From Proteiniborus sp. DW1 (GTDB taxonomy: Bacteria > Bacillota > Clostridia > Tissierellales > Proteiniboraceae): a stretch of DNA of 64,000 nt. The position numbers and the translations under genes were made by a program. Of the stretch, positions 26,785 to 35,539 are shown piece after piece (position 1 is the stretch's first letter; each line of letters begins with the position of its first letter). The stretch spans positions 62,001 through 126,000 of the forward strand of contig NZ_FMDO01000003.1 in assembly GCF_900095305.1 (NCBI RefSeq), given 5' to 3'. The notes under the pieces are model-generated. The model was given only the letters and a program-made list of their open reading frames with translations, did not search any database and had not been told where the DNA came from.

Positions 26785-27057
26785 ATGGGCTTAGATATAG
26801 AGTTAGGAGTTATAGTTGCTTATGCAGCAGGACTAATACTTTTGTACTTTGTTGGGTGGATTCTTATTATTCCCTTAAAATACCTAGTGAAATTAATAAT
26901 AAACGGTATAATGGGCGGAGTTTTGCTATTTTTAATCAACTTATTAGGAGGATTTGTAGGCTTATACATAGCTATTAATCCATTAACTGCTGTTATAGTA
27001 GGCTTTTTAGGCGTGCCTGGAGTTGTGTTGCTAATTGTCCTGCAATATATATTATAA
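26785..27057 (+). CDS. bofA: BofA, pro-sigma-K processing inhibitor
   Basis: A 90-residue protein with two to three membrane helices. The C-terminal GLYIAINPLTAVIVGFLGVP matches BofA, which with SpoIVFA holds the SpoIVFB protease inactive in the outer forespore membrane until mother-cell sigma-K is needed. GTG at 26776 lies inside the AGAGGTGAT ribosome site, so ATG at 26785 is chosen. It follows yaaL as in Bacillus. Confidence 0.88.
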   Translation: MGLDIELGVIVAYAAGLILLYFVGWILIIPLKYLVKLIINGIMGGVLLFLINLLGGFVGLYIAINPLTAVIVGFLGVPGVVLLIVLQYIL

Positions 27058-27154
27058 GAAAAGCTTTTTACTATAAATAAATAGAAAATTTGAAATTTCA
27101 TTAATTTTCTGGTTTAATATATATAAGGACAAAAAAACCAAGGGAGGAATATTA

Positions 27155-27781
27155 ATGAATGATCTTAAATTAAAAGCTGAAGTAAGAAACGGAGCAGGGA
27201 AGAGAGAAAGTACTAAGCTAAGAAATTCAGGATATGTTCCAGGAGTAGTATATGCACAGGGAGAAGAAACTAAATCAATTAAATTAGAAAACAGGATGTT
27301 AAACAGAGTCCTTAACAAATACGGAAGTACTGGAACAGTTGAACTTGAAATAGCAGGAGAATTAGTTCCTGTATTAATAAAAGAAGTTCAAAGAGATCCA
27401 ATAAAGGAAACTGTACTTCATGCAGATTTTCAGAAGCTGTCAGCGGATAGAAAGGTTAGACTTCGTATACCAGTAGCTATTCAAGGAAGAGAATTTTGTG
27501 AGACAAGGACATCAGGAGTTGTAGAACAGCAATTAATGGAAATAGAACTACAATGTCTACCTAAATTCATTCCTCAATACGTTACGGTAGATGTCACTAA
27601 TCTTGAATTTGGAGACGTAATAAAAGTTTCAGACCTTGATATTGCAAAAGATGAGAACTATGAAATATTCTCGGAATTAGATGAAATAGTAGTGTCCTTA
27701 ACAGCGAGCAGCAAGCATGAAGAAGTTGAGGAAAAAGAAGTTCCTATTTATGAAAGTGATAAAAGTATATTAGACAAGTAG
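27155..27781 (+). CDS. rplY: 50S ribosomal protein L25/Ctc
   Basis: A 208-residue two-domain Ctc-type L25. The N-terminal L25 domain (MNDLKLKAEVRNGAGKRESTK, residues 1-90) binds 5S rRNA; the C-terminal TL5-like domain follows. Length is within the usual 185-220 for Ctc. AGGGAGGA precedes the ATG and a strong terminator follows. In Bacillus ctc is a general stress gene; no sigma-B promoter was looked for successfully here. Confidence 0.9.
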   Translation: MNDLKLKAEVRNGAGKRESTKLRNSGYVPGVVYAQGEETKSIKLENRMLNRVLNKYGSTGTVELEIAGELVPVLIKEVQRDPIKETVLHADFQKLSADRKVRLRIPVAIQGREFCETRTSGVVEQQLMEIELQCLPKFIPQYVTVDVTNLEFGDVIKVSDLDIAKDENYEIFSELDEIVVSLTASSKHEEVEEKEVPIYESDKSILDK

Positions 27782-27791
27782 AAGATAATGT

Positions 27792-27826
27792 AAAACCCAG
27801 GATAAAAAATCTATCCTGGGTTTTTT
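27792..27826 (+). terminator. Terminator after rplY
   Basis: AAACCCAGGATA pairs with TATCCTGGGTTT, followed by TTTTT. Confidence 0.9.
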
Positions 27827-27857
27827 CGACCTAATTTATGATGTGAGCCTCTGAACC

Positions 27858-28037
27858 TTATTTCATTACTTTCAAATTAGATCTTTTTGATGTTTTTCTA
27901 GCATCAGCTGGTACAGTCTCCATATCTGCAGATGTTTTGTCAGCAGGGATCCTAATACTGTTAATAGTATTGACAATAACGTATACATGGAATGCAAAAA
28001 TAGGAACTAGTAGTACAACTAATATGAAGACTTTCAT
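27858..28037 (-). CDS. Small single-span membrane protein, hypothetical
   Basis: A 59-residue protein: one N-terminal hydrophobic helix (MKVFILVVLLVPIFAFHVYV) followed by a polar, Lys/Thr/Ser-rich tail. GGAGATGATAGT before the ATG at 28037 selects this start over longer in-frame options. No family recognised. It lies between rplY and the RRNPP regulator. Confidence 0.55.
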   Translation of the reverse strand: MKVFILVVLLVPIFAFHVYVIVNTINSIRIPADKTSADMETVPADARKTSKRSNLKVMK

Positions 28038-28151
28038 ACTATCATCTCCATGACAAAATTTTACAACAAGTAGCAAAAGATGCAGATTAACTTCCTATTC
28101 TTACATTATATCAATATAAAGTACTTTACACAACACATTAGCAATTCATGA

Positions 28152-29087
28152 TTATTCAAATATTTCCGACAATCTAATATACAAATCCATACCCAAAAAT
28201 TCTTTACAGTTATTTATTATAGTATTTTCTAATTTAGCCTGCCCAAAGGCTTTACAAAGATATATAGAAGTCTTAAGAGATTCTATATATGCTTCTTTGT
28301 TTAACCTATACTCAGCAACTCCTTTGCCATAATATAAAAGAGGTAAGCCATTTAAGTTTCTATTCTCTCGGCAAGACTTGATACCTAAATCAAAATATTT
28401 TAGAGCCATAGTAAAATCTTTATTCCTTATATAAGCACCTGCTAAATTATGACACAGTTTATGATATATTTCCTCATCAGGATCCACTGAATTTATACAG
28501 AATTCAATTACTTCTAGATATTTTTCTTTATTATTTAGTCTATTTAATATAAAAGCTATATTCATTAATATCCTTATTTCCATAGAAGAGTATACAAATG
28601 AATCATATGTTTTAAGAGCAAAGAGAGGAGTAGTTATTTTAATAGCATTTATTAGCGTTTTAAGAGATTTATCATTATCTGAATTTTCATATAGTATGAT
28701 AGCTTTGTTAAATAGGACTAATTGTTTAATGAGCATTTTATAATATGGATTATTAGTAGAAGTTAATAAATTTTCTAAGCTTTTCAACTCGAGATGTAAG
28801 GTATAAAATTCACCCTTATCAAGCTTTGTCTCTAATACATTTTTAATTTCATAAAAAGTAGAAAAGTCATCTAATCTATATTTAAGAAGTAATTCAGATA
28901 AATCTTGTTTGAAAATAGGAGACAAAATTTCCAGGGTATCTAATCTAGGAACAACTTTACCTTTTTCGATTCTCCGAATGGTTACAGGGTCTATGCCTGT
29001 TAATTCACAGATCCGATTTTTGGTAAGACATAAATTCTGTCTTATTTGCATCATTTTTTTCCCAAATAAATCTAGATTATAAGCCAA
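28152..29087 (-). CDS. HTH-TPR transcriptional regulator of the RRNPP type
   Basis: A 311-residue protein. Residues about 8-65 form an XRE helix-turn-helix (MMQIRQNLCLTKNRICELTG, IDPVTIRRIEKGKVVPRLDT); the rest is a chain of helical repeats like the TPR domains of PlcR, Rgg and NprR, which bind secreted oligopeptides. Translation starts at TTG 29087, 7 bases after AGGAGGT; an upstream ATG at 29117 would place that ribosome site inside the gene. A divergent small peptide gene (29227) and a decayed ABC exporter (29627) suggest a peptide-signalling locus. The peptide link is inferred. Confidence 0.75.
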   Translation of the reverse strand: MAYNLDLFGKKMMQIRQNLCLTKNRICELTGIDPVTIRRIEKGKVVPRLDTLEILSPIFKQDLSELLLKYRLDDFSTFYEIKNVLETKLDKGEFYTLHLELKSLENLLTSTNNPYYKMLIKQLVLFNKAIILYENSDNDKSLKTLINAIKITTPLFALKTYDSFVYSSMEIRILMNIAFILNRLNNKEKYLEVIEFCINSVDPDEEIYHKLCHNLAGAYIRNKDFTMALKYFDLGIKSCRENRNLNGLPLLYYGKGVAEYRLNKEAYIESLKTSIYLCKAFGQAKLENTIINNCKEFLGMDLYIRLSEIFE

Positions 29088-29158
29088 GAGGGCACCTCCT
29101 ATATACAAATTTTTCATGGTTATAAATGGTAAGTTAATAAAAGAGACATAAAAGTCGG

Positions 29159-29187
29159 TTGGAAAAAGCTACCATATTATATATTAT
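29159..29187 (+). promoter_or_regulatory. Candidate promoter of the small peptide gene
   Basis: TTGGAA (29159-29164) and TATTAT (29182-29187), spacer 17, about 40 bases before the peptide start and divergent from the regulator gene. Confidence 0.45.
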
Positions 29188-29226
29188 AAAGTTAAGAATC
29201 AATAAAGTAAAGGAGAGGTAGTGAAA

Positions 29227-29351
29227 ATGAAAAAAGGTTAACATTAGTTATTATGTTACTTACAATGGTTTCAATATTGACATTATATTGTGGACAACCT
29301 GCTAAGTATATAGTAGAAAAAGATGAAGTAATTGAATGGCACACTTTATAG
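29227..29351 (+). pseudogene. Frameshifted 41-residue secreted peptide precursor beside an RRNPP regulator
   Basis: GGAGAGGTAGTGAAA leads to ATG at 29227, but the frame stops after 4 codons. With one extra A in the run of six (29230-29235), or a -1 shift on the two AAA codons, the product becomes MKKRLTLVIMLLTMVSILTL followed by YCGQPAKYIVEKDEVIEWHTL and a TAG at 29349. That is a classic short export signal plus a charged C-terminal tail, the layout of Phr or PapR-like signalling precursors. It is divergent from the RRNPP gene. It is either a recent mutation, a sequencing error in a homopolymer, or slippage-controlled. Confidence 0.5.
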
Positions 29352-29626
29352 TGGTGAAGAGTTAATATAGTCTAGAAATAATGCAGAGTTTATGTGATAG
29401 AAAAGAAATTAATCAAAAGGTATCATTAATTATAATTTAAGAAGCAGAATAACTTGAATGTTAAAACGCATATTGTTGTGTTTGGATAACGCAAAAAAAG
29501 ACGTAGTAGACTAAGCCTAATAGAATAGTGTAATAAGACTATATAACTATGTATTCTACTTAATCTAGCATACATAGAAGGCTAAGTTTAAGATGCATTA
29601 TCCTTTTGTTATCAGGAGGGAGCCGC

Positions 29627-30732
29627 TTGAATATAAGTGTGAAAAATCTCAGTAAGTCATACATAAAAAACAATAGAGAAATACAAGTAATTAAGGACTT
29701 CACATATTTCTTTAATTCTGGAAATATGTATCTTTTGAATGGAGAATCTGGAATCGGCAAGACCACTTTGCTTACTTTGCTTGGTCTTCTTCAAAAGGAA
29801 GATAAGGGAGAGATTTTATTTGATGGCAAAATAGTAAATAACCTTAGTAATGATAAGAAGTGTTCAATTCGAAGGAAACATATAGGTATTGTTTTTCAGG
29901 ACTTATTTTGTTTGTGTCTATTAAAACTCTGGCAATTAGTGGGGAATTAATTAGCCAAACTGTTTTACCAGATGTCATATTTACTGGAAGTGTGTACCAT
30001 CCGGAAGATGGAAGTTATCCTTTTAAGGTATACAATGGAATAGAAGGATTTAGCCAAAAAGTTAGAGAGATAGCAGGTAGTGATATGAGAACCTATGGTG
30101 TGGTATGTAGAAGCATATATAACTATTATGATGAGCTTACAAAAGTAGGTTTTGGAGGAAGAGTGTATGGTGTGGATAATGACTTTTTTAATCAAGAACT
30201 TAAGGGATATTTAAAGGAAGGAAGATTCCCAGAAGAGGGTAAACTTGAAGCAGTAGTAGGAAGCTATTTTGCTAAAAGGTTTAATATTAGTCTAGGGGAC
30301 AAGATACCTCAGACAATAACATTGAATGAGACTTGGACTGAAGATGATTTAAATAAATATATTCTCGTTAGTAAGTCTTGTGATATTGTACCAGTTAATA
30401 AGCTATCTAATGAAAGGTCTGACAAAAAAATTGGAATTCTTAAGGCTATTGGTATATCTGACATATATATCACAAAAACATTTATCGGAGGAATGAGTCT
30501 TATAATCTTCATATCAGTAGCAGTTGGATTGTTGTTGGCTTATTTTATATCAAATACGGTAAATAATTATGTATCTAATTTCTACGGCTTCAGAATAGAG
30601 GAATATATGTTAAACAGTGCTGTATATATAGTTGTAGGTTTACAAACTGTTTTGTTCTTATCAGTTTCATACTTATTGATATTCTTAAAGGGAATGAAAA
30701 TCTCACCGAAAGATGCTATGCTCAAAGCTTGA
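29627..30732 (+). pseudogene. Decayed MacB/FtsX-type ABC exporter (ATPase fused to permease fragments)
   Basis: From a TTG behind AGGAGGGAG the frame encodes the front of an ABC ATPase with Walker A (GESGIGKTTLLTLLG) and Q-loop (HIGIVFQD), then breaks off at about residue 105. A shifted frame continues in an FtsX-type permease (FVSIKTLAISGELISQTVLP, extracytoplasmic domain to about 30330, then VAVGLLLAYFISNTV and a final helix to 30732). The ATPase second half, the permease start and a middle part are gone. This class exports peptides or lipoproteins or protects from bacteriocins, fitting the neighbouring peptide gene. Not functional. Confidence 0.7.
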
Positions 30733-31363
30733 TTTAAATTGTATGATATTCCGCTTAAAAAATTATTGCTTCTATCTAAGACGGAATTATCATAAAGAAA
30801 CACAATAGGTAGTTGCAGAATGTAATTTTGAAATTATCCACAGAAAACAGGTAATTAAATGCCTTTTAAATAATCTAAGCCTTAGGAGATTCACAAAAAA
30901 GGCACGAAAAAACAAAGGTCCAATAAAGCCTTTTAAAATTAATTATTTAGTTTATCTGATTGAGCTTAAGCAATTAAAGATTTAATAGCAAGAGGAGTTT
31001 CGTAATTTTTAGTTTTAAACATAAGTATAAAAGCCACTAATTGAGAAATACAAGCAAGTAAAATATCGGATTTTAAAGATACTGTGTTTCTAACTTTACT
31101 TTGAACTAGTGCAAGGGTTATCACAATCTAGAATGTAAGTAGTTTTGCCATTAATCTTGTTTTTTTTAGCTTTAGGGCAGATATATTTTATCTTGTCAGC
31201 ACGGCCATTTTGCCGAGTGATACCATCATAGACCATTGGCAATAAAAAAGTTAGAAATTTATTACATGCCTTTTACTTAAAAGTAAGTTGGATAGACTTG
31301 ATTAATCCAACTTACATATACAACCCCTATGGTATAGTTAGTCACTGTGTACAGCAAAACCTA
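30733..31363. other. Gene-free stretch with a transposase relic
   Basis: 631 bases between the decayed exporter and the PrcB-like lipoprotein gene. The only structure I recognise is the transposase remnant listed separately; the rest is AT-rich without a credible ORF. Confidence 0.5.
30966..31258 (-). pseudogene. DDE transposase remnant
   Basis: Minus-strand reading gives MVYDGITRQNGRADKIKYIC then PKAKKNKINGKTTYILDCDN with CTSSK and a stop, and after a shift SLKSDILLACISQLVAFILM to a TAA. The Cys-containing block before a GK-TYI-D segment resembles the zinc-ribbon part of IS1182/ISNCY-like DDE transposases. Only two short blocks are left; the family assignment is tentative. Confidence 0.45.
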
Positions 31364-32041
31364 CTACTCTTCTATTTTTTCAATCTCAATGATGACCATT
31401 TGCTCATACTCATTCAGATAATAAGAGAATTTCACTTTCTGGTTCATTTCTATTTTAGCTGCGATTTCTTTTACTTCTTCTGAAAGTCTAAATGGCGTAG
31501 CCTCATCATCTACTATTATTTCACAGGAATTGCTGTCAGCAAGACCAACAAATGTTCCTGTTCCTTCAAAAGTATCTATTTGACTTTCGTCCTTTGAATT
31601 ATCTTCTGATATCGTATTTATAAATTCTCCAAGAACCACCTTTCTTGAATCCTTAGAAATTTTTATTAAAGTGCTTGGATAAGTTAGTGCTTGAGTAACT
31701 ATTTCATCAGCCTTTGGAGCATTTACCTTAGCATTGACTAAGATAGAATCTTCCTTTCCAACTACTGAGGTTATTTCTACAGAATATCCACCAGTAGGCT
31801 TTTCACCAGCTCCTACTAAAATATATTTGTGGTTCTTAAAGTCAAAAGAAAAAATCCCCTCTCTATTATTATTCTCATTGTACCACTCTTCCAGACTGCT
31901 ATCAGTTAATGCATCTGTACCTATTACTTCAAAGTCTATATCTCCCATAATAGCGGACTTTTTTTCAGTTGAACATGCAGTAAACAATGATAAACTAAAA
32001 ATTATTATTAACACTAAGCTTATTATTTTTTTCATATTCAT
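31364..32041 (-). CDS. Lipoprotein with PrcB-type domain
   Basis: A 225-residue lipoprotein: signal peptide MNMKKIISLVLIIIFSLSLF with lipobox TAC (Cys23). The middle region (YILVGAGEKPTGGYSVEITS, then VTQALTYPSTLIKI) is the PrcB C-terminal domain, found in secreted protease accessory and protease-inhibitor-like proteins. A second part (about residues 150-225, GTGTFVGLADSNSCEIIV) looks like a small beta-domain of the DUF3221 kind. AAGGAGGTAACA selects the ATG at 32041 rather than the upstream frame opening. Partner protease not seen nearby. Confidence 0.75.
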   Translation of the reverse strand: MNMKKIISLVLIIIFSLSLFTACSTEKKSAIMGDIDFEVIGTDALTDSSLEEWYNENNNREGIFSFDFKNHKYILVGAGEKPTGGYSVEITSVVGKEDSILVNAKVNAPKADEIVTQALTYPSTLIKISKDSRKVVLGEFINTISEDNSKDESQIDTFEGTGTFVGLADSNSCEIIVDDEATPFRLSEEVKEIAAKIEMNQKVKFSYYLNEYEQMVIIEIEKIEE

Positions 32042-32246
32042 TGTTACCTCCTTAAAAATTATTTTGTATATTAGACGTAAGTTTATTATAATAGTTCCAC
32101 AGAAAAAATGAAAGAAAAGTAAACTAAGAATACTGAAATAATAGTTCAACCCCTAAAGTATAAAAATGAGAACAATGGTCATGCAATAGGAATAGAATAT
32201 AATATAGAGGCAATAATTAAGATAACTGATTTAAGGAGTTGATCTT

Positions 32247-32429
32247 GTGAAGCCTATTTGCCAGATATGCAATGGTACAGAAAATAATGGAATAAATTTA
32301 TTAGGTCTACAATTATGTAAAGATTGTTTAGATGCAATATCAAAAACAGAGATTGGAGATATAAAATACGAATACTATAAATCTGTAATTAAGAAAATTT
32401 GGCTTGATTACATAATTGAATGCTGTTAA
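32247..32429 (+). CDS. csfB: Anti-sigma factor Gin (CsfB), sigma-G inhibitor
   Basis: A 60-residue zinc-binding protein with the Gin pattern CQIC near the start and CKDC at about residues 24-27. Gin blocks sigma-G activity before engulfment and sigma-E later. It starts with GTG behind AAGGAG. In Bacillus csfB lies just upstream of tmk, the same arrangement as here, which strongly supports the call. Confidence 0.88.
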   Translation: MKPICQICNGTENNGINLLGLQLCKDCLDAISKTEIGDIKYEYYKSVIKKIWLDYIIECC

Positions 32430-32711
32430 AACAAAAGGTATAGAGGAAGCTCTATATCTTTTTAATTTTATATATCATATAAATAAAAATAAAGGAATTA
32501 GCCATCCTTAGTAGAAATAATATATGAGGATAAAAATATTATTCCTATATAGAAATTTAACTGAATATTATATATACAAACAATAAGTTTTTAATTTGGG
32601 CTGAAAATAATATACAAATATTAGTTTATTTAGATTATAATAGAGGAAAGATAAATATCCTATACAAGCAGAAGGCATCAAGTAGGAGCAGGACGAAAGG
32701 ATGATCATAAG

Positions 32712-33347
32712 ATGAGAGGACTATTCATAACTTTAGAAGGGCCAGATGGTTCAGGTAAAAGTACAATAGCTAGATTTTTAGCAGAATATTTAAGAGATAA
32801 GGGCTATGATGTAATGACTACTAGAGAGCCTGGAGGAACGAAAATAAGCGAGGATATAAGAGATATAATACTTGACAATAAAAATACTAATATGTCATAT
32901 GTAACAGAGGCTTTGTTATATGCTGCTTCGAGAGCACAGCATGTTTCTCAGAAGATACGACCAGCACTAGATGAAGGAAAAGTAATAATTTGTGAAAGAT
33001 TCGTTCTTTCAAGTCTTGTATATCAAGGTATTGGCAGGGGACTTGGCATTGAAAAGGTGAAGGAGATAAATGACTTTGCAATTCAAGGAGTAGAGCCTGA
33101 CCTAATCCTTTTCTTTGATATACCGCCAGAAATAGCAATTAAAAGAAAAACTAAAAGAAATCAAGGAGATAGGTTAGAAAGGGAAAAAATAGACTTTCAT
33201 AAGAAGGTTTATGAGGGCTATTTGAGTTTGATGGAGTTTTACGAGGGTAAAATTACAAAAATAGATGCAACTAAGACTAAAAATGATTCTTTTCAACAGG
33301 TTAAGCTGGCTTTAGATAACTTACTAGAAAAATCAAAGGAGGAATAG
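32712..33347 (+). CDS. tmk: Thymidylate kinase
   Basis: A 211-residue dTMP kinase. P-loop LEGPDGSGKSTIARFL, the DRX-like TREPGGTKISEDIRD and the LID region (RNQGDRLEREKIDF) are intact. It makes dTDP for DNA synthesis. AGGACGAAAGGATG... precedes the ATG weakly. It opens the conserved tmk-darA-darA-yaaR-holB-ricT operon, genes separated by 2 to 70 bases. Confidence 0.95.
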   Translation: MRGLFITLEGPDGSGKSTIARFLAEYLRDKGYDVMTTREPGGTKISEDIRDIILDNKNTNMSYVTEALLYAASRAQHVSQKIRPALDEGKVIICERFVLSSLVYQGIGRGLGIEKVKEINDFAIQGVEPDLILFFDIPPEIAIKRKTKRNQGDRLEREKIDFHKKVYEGYLSLMEFYEGKITKIDATKTKNDSFQQVKLALDNLLEKSKEE

Positions 33348-33349
33348 TC

Positions 33350-33676
33350 ATGAAACTTGTTATTGCTATAATTCAAGATGAGGATACGGCTAATTTAGTA
33401 TCCATGTTAACTGAAGAAGGATTTAGAGTAACCAAACTAGCCTCCACAGGAGGATTCCTAAAATCTGGGAACACAACTTTACTAATAGGAGTAGATGATG
33501 ATAAAGTGGAGGCATTAGTAAAGGTTATAGAGAAGGTATGTAGACCAAGAGAAGTCACAACCTCTGTAGCCCCAATGCCATTAGTAGAAGAGGCTTACAT
33601 GCCATATCCTTATAACATAAAAATAGGAGGAGCTACAATATTTGTTTTAGATGTTGATAGATATGAGAGGATATAG
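33350..33676 (+). CDS. darA: Cyclic-di-AMP receptor DarA/PstA, copy 1
   Basis: A 108-residue PII-like protein (MKLVIAIIQDEDTANLVSML, later KLASTGGFLKSGNTTLLIGV). DarA trimers bind c-di-AMP; the loop with SGNTT is the ligand-contact region. It begins 2 bases after tmk, behind AAAGGAGGAA. A second, clearly related copy follows at 33748. They differ mostly in the C-terminal half of the long loop (PMPLVEEAYMPYPYNI). Confidence 0.9.
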   Translation: MKLVIAIIQDEDTANLVSMLTEEGFRVTKLASTGGFLKSGNTTLLIGVDDDKVEALVKVIEKVCRPREVTTSVAPMPLVEEAYMPYPYNIKIGGATIFVLDVDRYERI

Positions 33677-33747
33677 GAGGATATAATGAAATATATGCTA
33701 TTTCATTATATTCTAGTGTGTTTGTGAAAATGAAAGGAGGGTAAAAC

Positions 33748-34077
33748 ATGAAACTCGTTATAGCCATTGTTCAAGATGAAGATGCTCCTAGGCTAGTAGA
33801 TAAATTAATGAAAACCGGATATAGTGTTACTAAGCTTGCTTCTACAGGAGGCTTCCTAAGATCAGGAAACACAACCATACTAACAGGAGTGAAAAAAGAG
33901 GAAGTGGATAATGTAATTAAGATAATTGAAGAGCTATGTCGTTCAAGAAAGATGATTACTACTCCTCCACCACCTGTTGCATGGTCATCTGGAATATACA
34001 TGGCTTATCCAGTGGAGGTTCAAGTAGGGGGAGCCACAATATTTGTAGTAGATATAAGTAGATTTGAAAAAATATAG
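33748..34077 (+). CDS. darA: Cyclic-di-AMP receptor DarA/PstA, copy 2
   Basis: A 109-residue paralogue of the preceding gene (MKLVIAIVQDEDAPRLVDKL, KLASTGGFLRSGNTTILTGV), about two thirds identical by eye. The loop sequence TPPPPVAWSSGIYMAYPVEV differs, so ligand response or partner may have diverged. GGAGGGTAAAAC precedes the ATG. The two genes are 71 bases apart within the operon. Bacillus has a single yaaQ in this position. Confidence 0.9.
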   Translation: MKLVIAIVQDEDAPRLVDKLMKTGYSVTKLASTGGFLRSGNTTILTGVKKEEVDNVIKIIEELCRSRKMITTPPPPVAWSSGIYMAYPVEVQVGGATIFVVDISRFEKI

Positions 34078-34089
34078 GAGAGGTTACCT

Positions 34090-34542
34090 ATGAAGATAAA
34101 TGATGTTATGAATAAATCGGCCCAAGCCATTGATTTACCAAATCCACAAGAAGCTAAAAAAAGGGATATACAACGGTCAAGATTTACTGAAGAGCTGAAA
34201 AGAGCTGATGAGTTAACAGTAAAAGAGAGACTTGAAAAACTTCTTGAGAAAATAGATATGCAAGCAGATAGGCTAGCAAAGAATGTTACAATAAAAGAAG
34301 TATTAGCATATAAAGCTCTGATTTCTGAATTCTTAAAGGAATCTGTAGATTCAATGGTTAAATTTAAAAAGAGCAATTTTTTGGATAGTAGAGGAAGACA
34401 TAGAGTTTATGGTATTATTAAAAGAGTTGACGAAGAATTAGAAGGACTTACAAAGGACGTATTATCTAAAGAAAAAGATAACATAAAGATACTAAAAAGA
34501 CTAGATGATATACGAGGACTCATATTAGACGTATACATGTAA
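34090..34542 (+). CDS. yaaR: YaaR/DUF327 family protein
   Basis: A 150-residue helical, charged protein of the YaaR family (about residues 45-105, LEKLLEKIDMQADRLAKNVT, then KEVLAYKALISEFLKESVDS). Function unknown; position between yaaQ and holB is conserved across Firmicutes. AGGAGAGGT precedes the ATG. The same operon contains tmk and holB. Confidence 0.88.
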   Translation: MKINDVMNKSAQAIDLPNPQEAKKRDIQRSRFTEELKRADELTVKERLEKLLEKIDMQADRLAKNVTIKEVLAYKALISEFLKESVDSMVKFKKSNFLDSRGRHRVYGIIKRVDEELEGLTKDVLSKEKDNIKILKRLDDIRGLILDVYM

Positions 34543-34555
34543 GAGAGGGTTTAAT

Positions 34556-35536
34556 ATGGACTTTAATGAAATAATAGGGCATGAAAATATTATTGAAAGC
34601 CTAAAAAATGCAATAAGGAATGACTCAGTTTCGCATAGCTATCTCTTTGAAGGACCTAAATCTATTGGCAAAGAAAAGTTAGCTAAAGTCTTTGCCAAAA
34701 CATTATTATGTCAAAGAGGTGGAGATAATCCATGTAACACATGCCCATCCTGTATGAAAATCGAATCAGGAAACCATCCTGATTTTTATATGGAATACCC
34801 AGATAAAGATTCATTTAAGAAGGAGCAAATAGATGAATTGCAGAGGACTATTAGAAAGCTGCCCCTAGAGTCAAATAGAAAAGTCTATATATTAGATGAT
34901 GTAAACAAAATGACTCAACAAGCACAAAATAGCTTTTTGAAAACCTTAGAAGAACCACCAGCTTATGTAATTATTATACTATTAGCTACTAATGGTTATA
35001 GTTTACTTCCTACCATAGTTTCAAGATGTCAAATAGTAAAGTTCACTCCTATAGAGAGGCAAAAAATTGAAAAGGCATTAATCAAAAACTACAATAGGTC
35101 AGAAGATCAAGCAAGGTTTATAGCTGTGTTTTCAAATGGTATAATAGGAAGAGCTATAGAATTGTCAAGCTCAGATGAGTTTAAAATGCTTAGAGATGAG
35201 ACGATAGAAAAGATAGACATAGTTATAAATGGAGATAAATTAAAGGTTTTTTCTGTTAGTGATTTTTTTGAACATAATAAAGACATTATAGACGAAATCT
35301 TGGATATAATCTTATTATGGAGCAGGGATTTATTGATATATAAAGAAACAGGGAATGTAGATATTCTTATCAATAAAGATAAGGTGGATTTGATTTTAAA
35401 CCAATGCAAGAAATTATCAAAGCCTAAAATAATGGATATACTAGATGTAGTGAGAAGGACTAAAGAGGACATCCACTCCAATGTAAACTTTCAGCTTGCA
35501 ATTGAAGTAATGCTTTTAAATATACAGGAGGTATAG
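34556..35536 (+). CDS. holB: DNA polymerase III delta-prime subunit
   Basis: A 326-residue clamp-loader subunit. It has a P-loop-like GPKSIGKEKLAKVFAKTL (degenerate, as in delta-prime, which need not hydrolyse ATP), a zinc module with cysteines in CQRGGDNPCNTCPSCMK, and the SRC arginine-finger motif (TIVSRCQIV). It loads the beta clamp with DnaX and HolA. The ATG lies 13 bases after yaaR; ricT follows after 3 bases. Confidence 0.92.
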   Translation: MDFNEIIGHENIIESLKNAIRNDSVSHSYLFEGPKSIGKEKLAKVFAKTLLCQRGGDNPCNTCPSCMKIESGNHPDFYMEYPDKDSFKKEQIDELQRTIRKLPLESNRKVYILDDVNKMTQQAQNSFLKTLEEPPAYVIIILLATNGYSLLPTIVSRCQIVKFTPIERQKIEKALIKNYNRSEDQARFIAVFSNGIIGRAIELSSSDEFKMLRDETIEKIDIVINGDKLKVFSVSDFFEHNKDIIDEILDIILLWSRDLLIYKETGNVDILINKDKVDLILNQCKKLSKPKIMDILDVVRRTKEDIHSNVNFQLAIEVMLLNIQEV

Positions 35537-35539
35537 ATT

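Noticed and set aside
31298-31483. 61-codon plus-strand frame near the transposase relic
   Set aside because: Overlaps the PrcB-like gene on the other strand and lacks a ribosome site.
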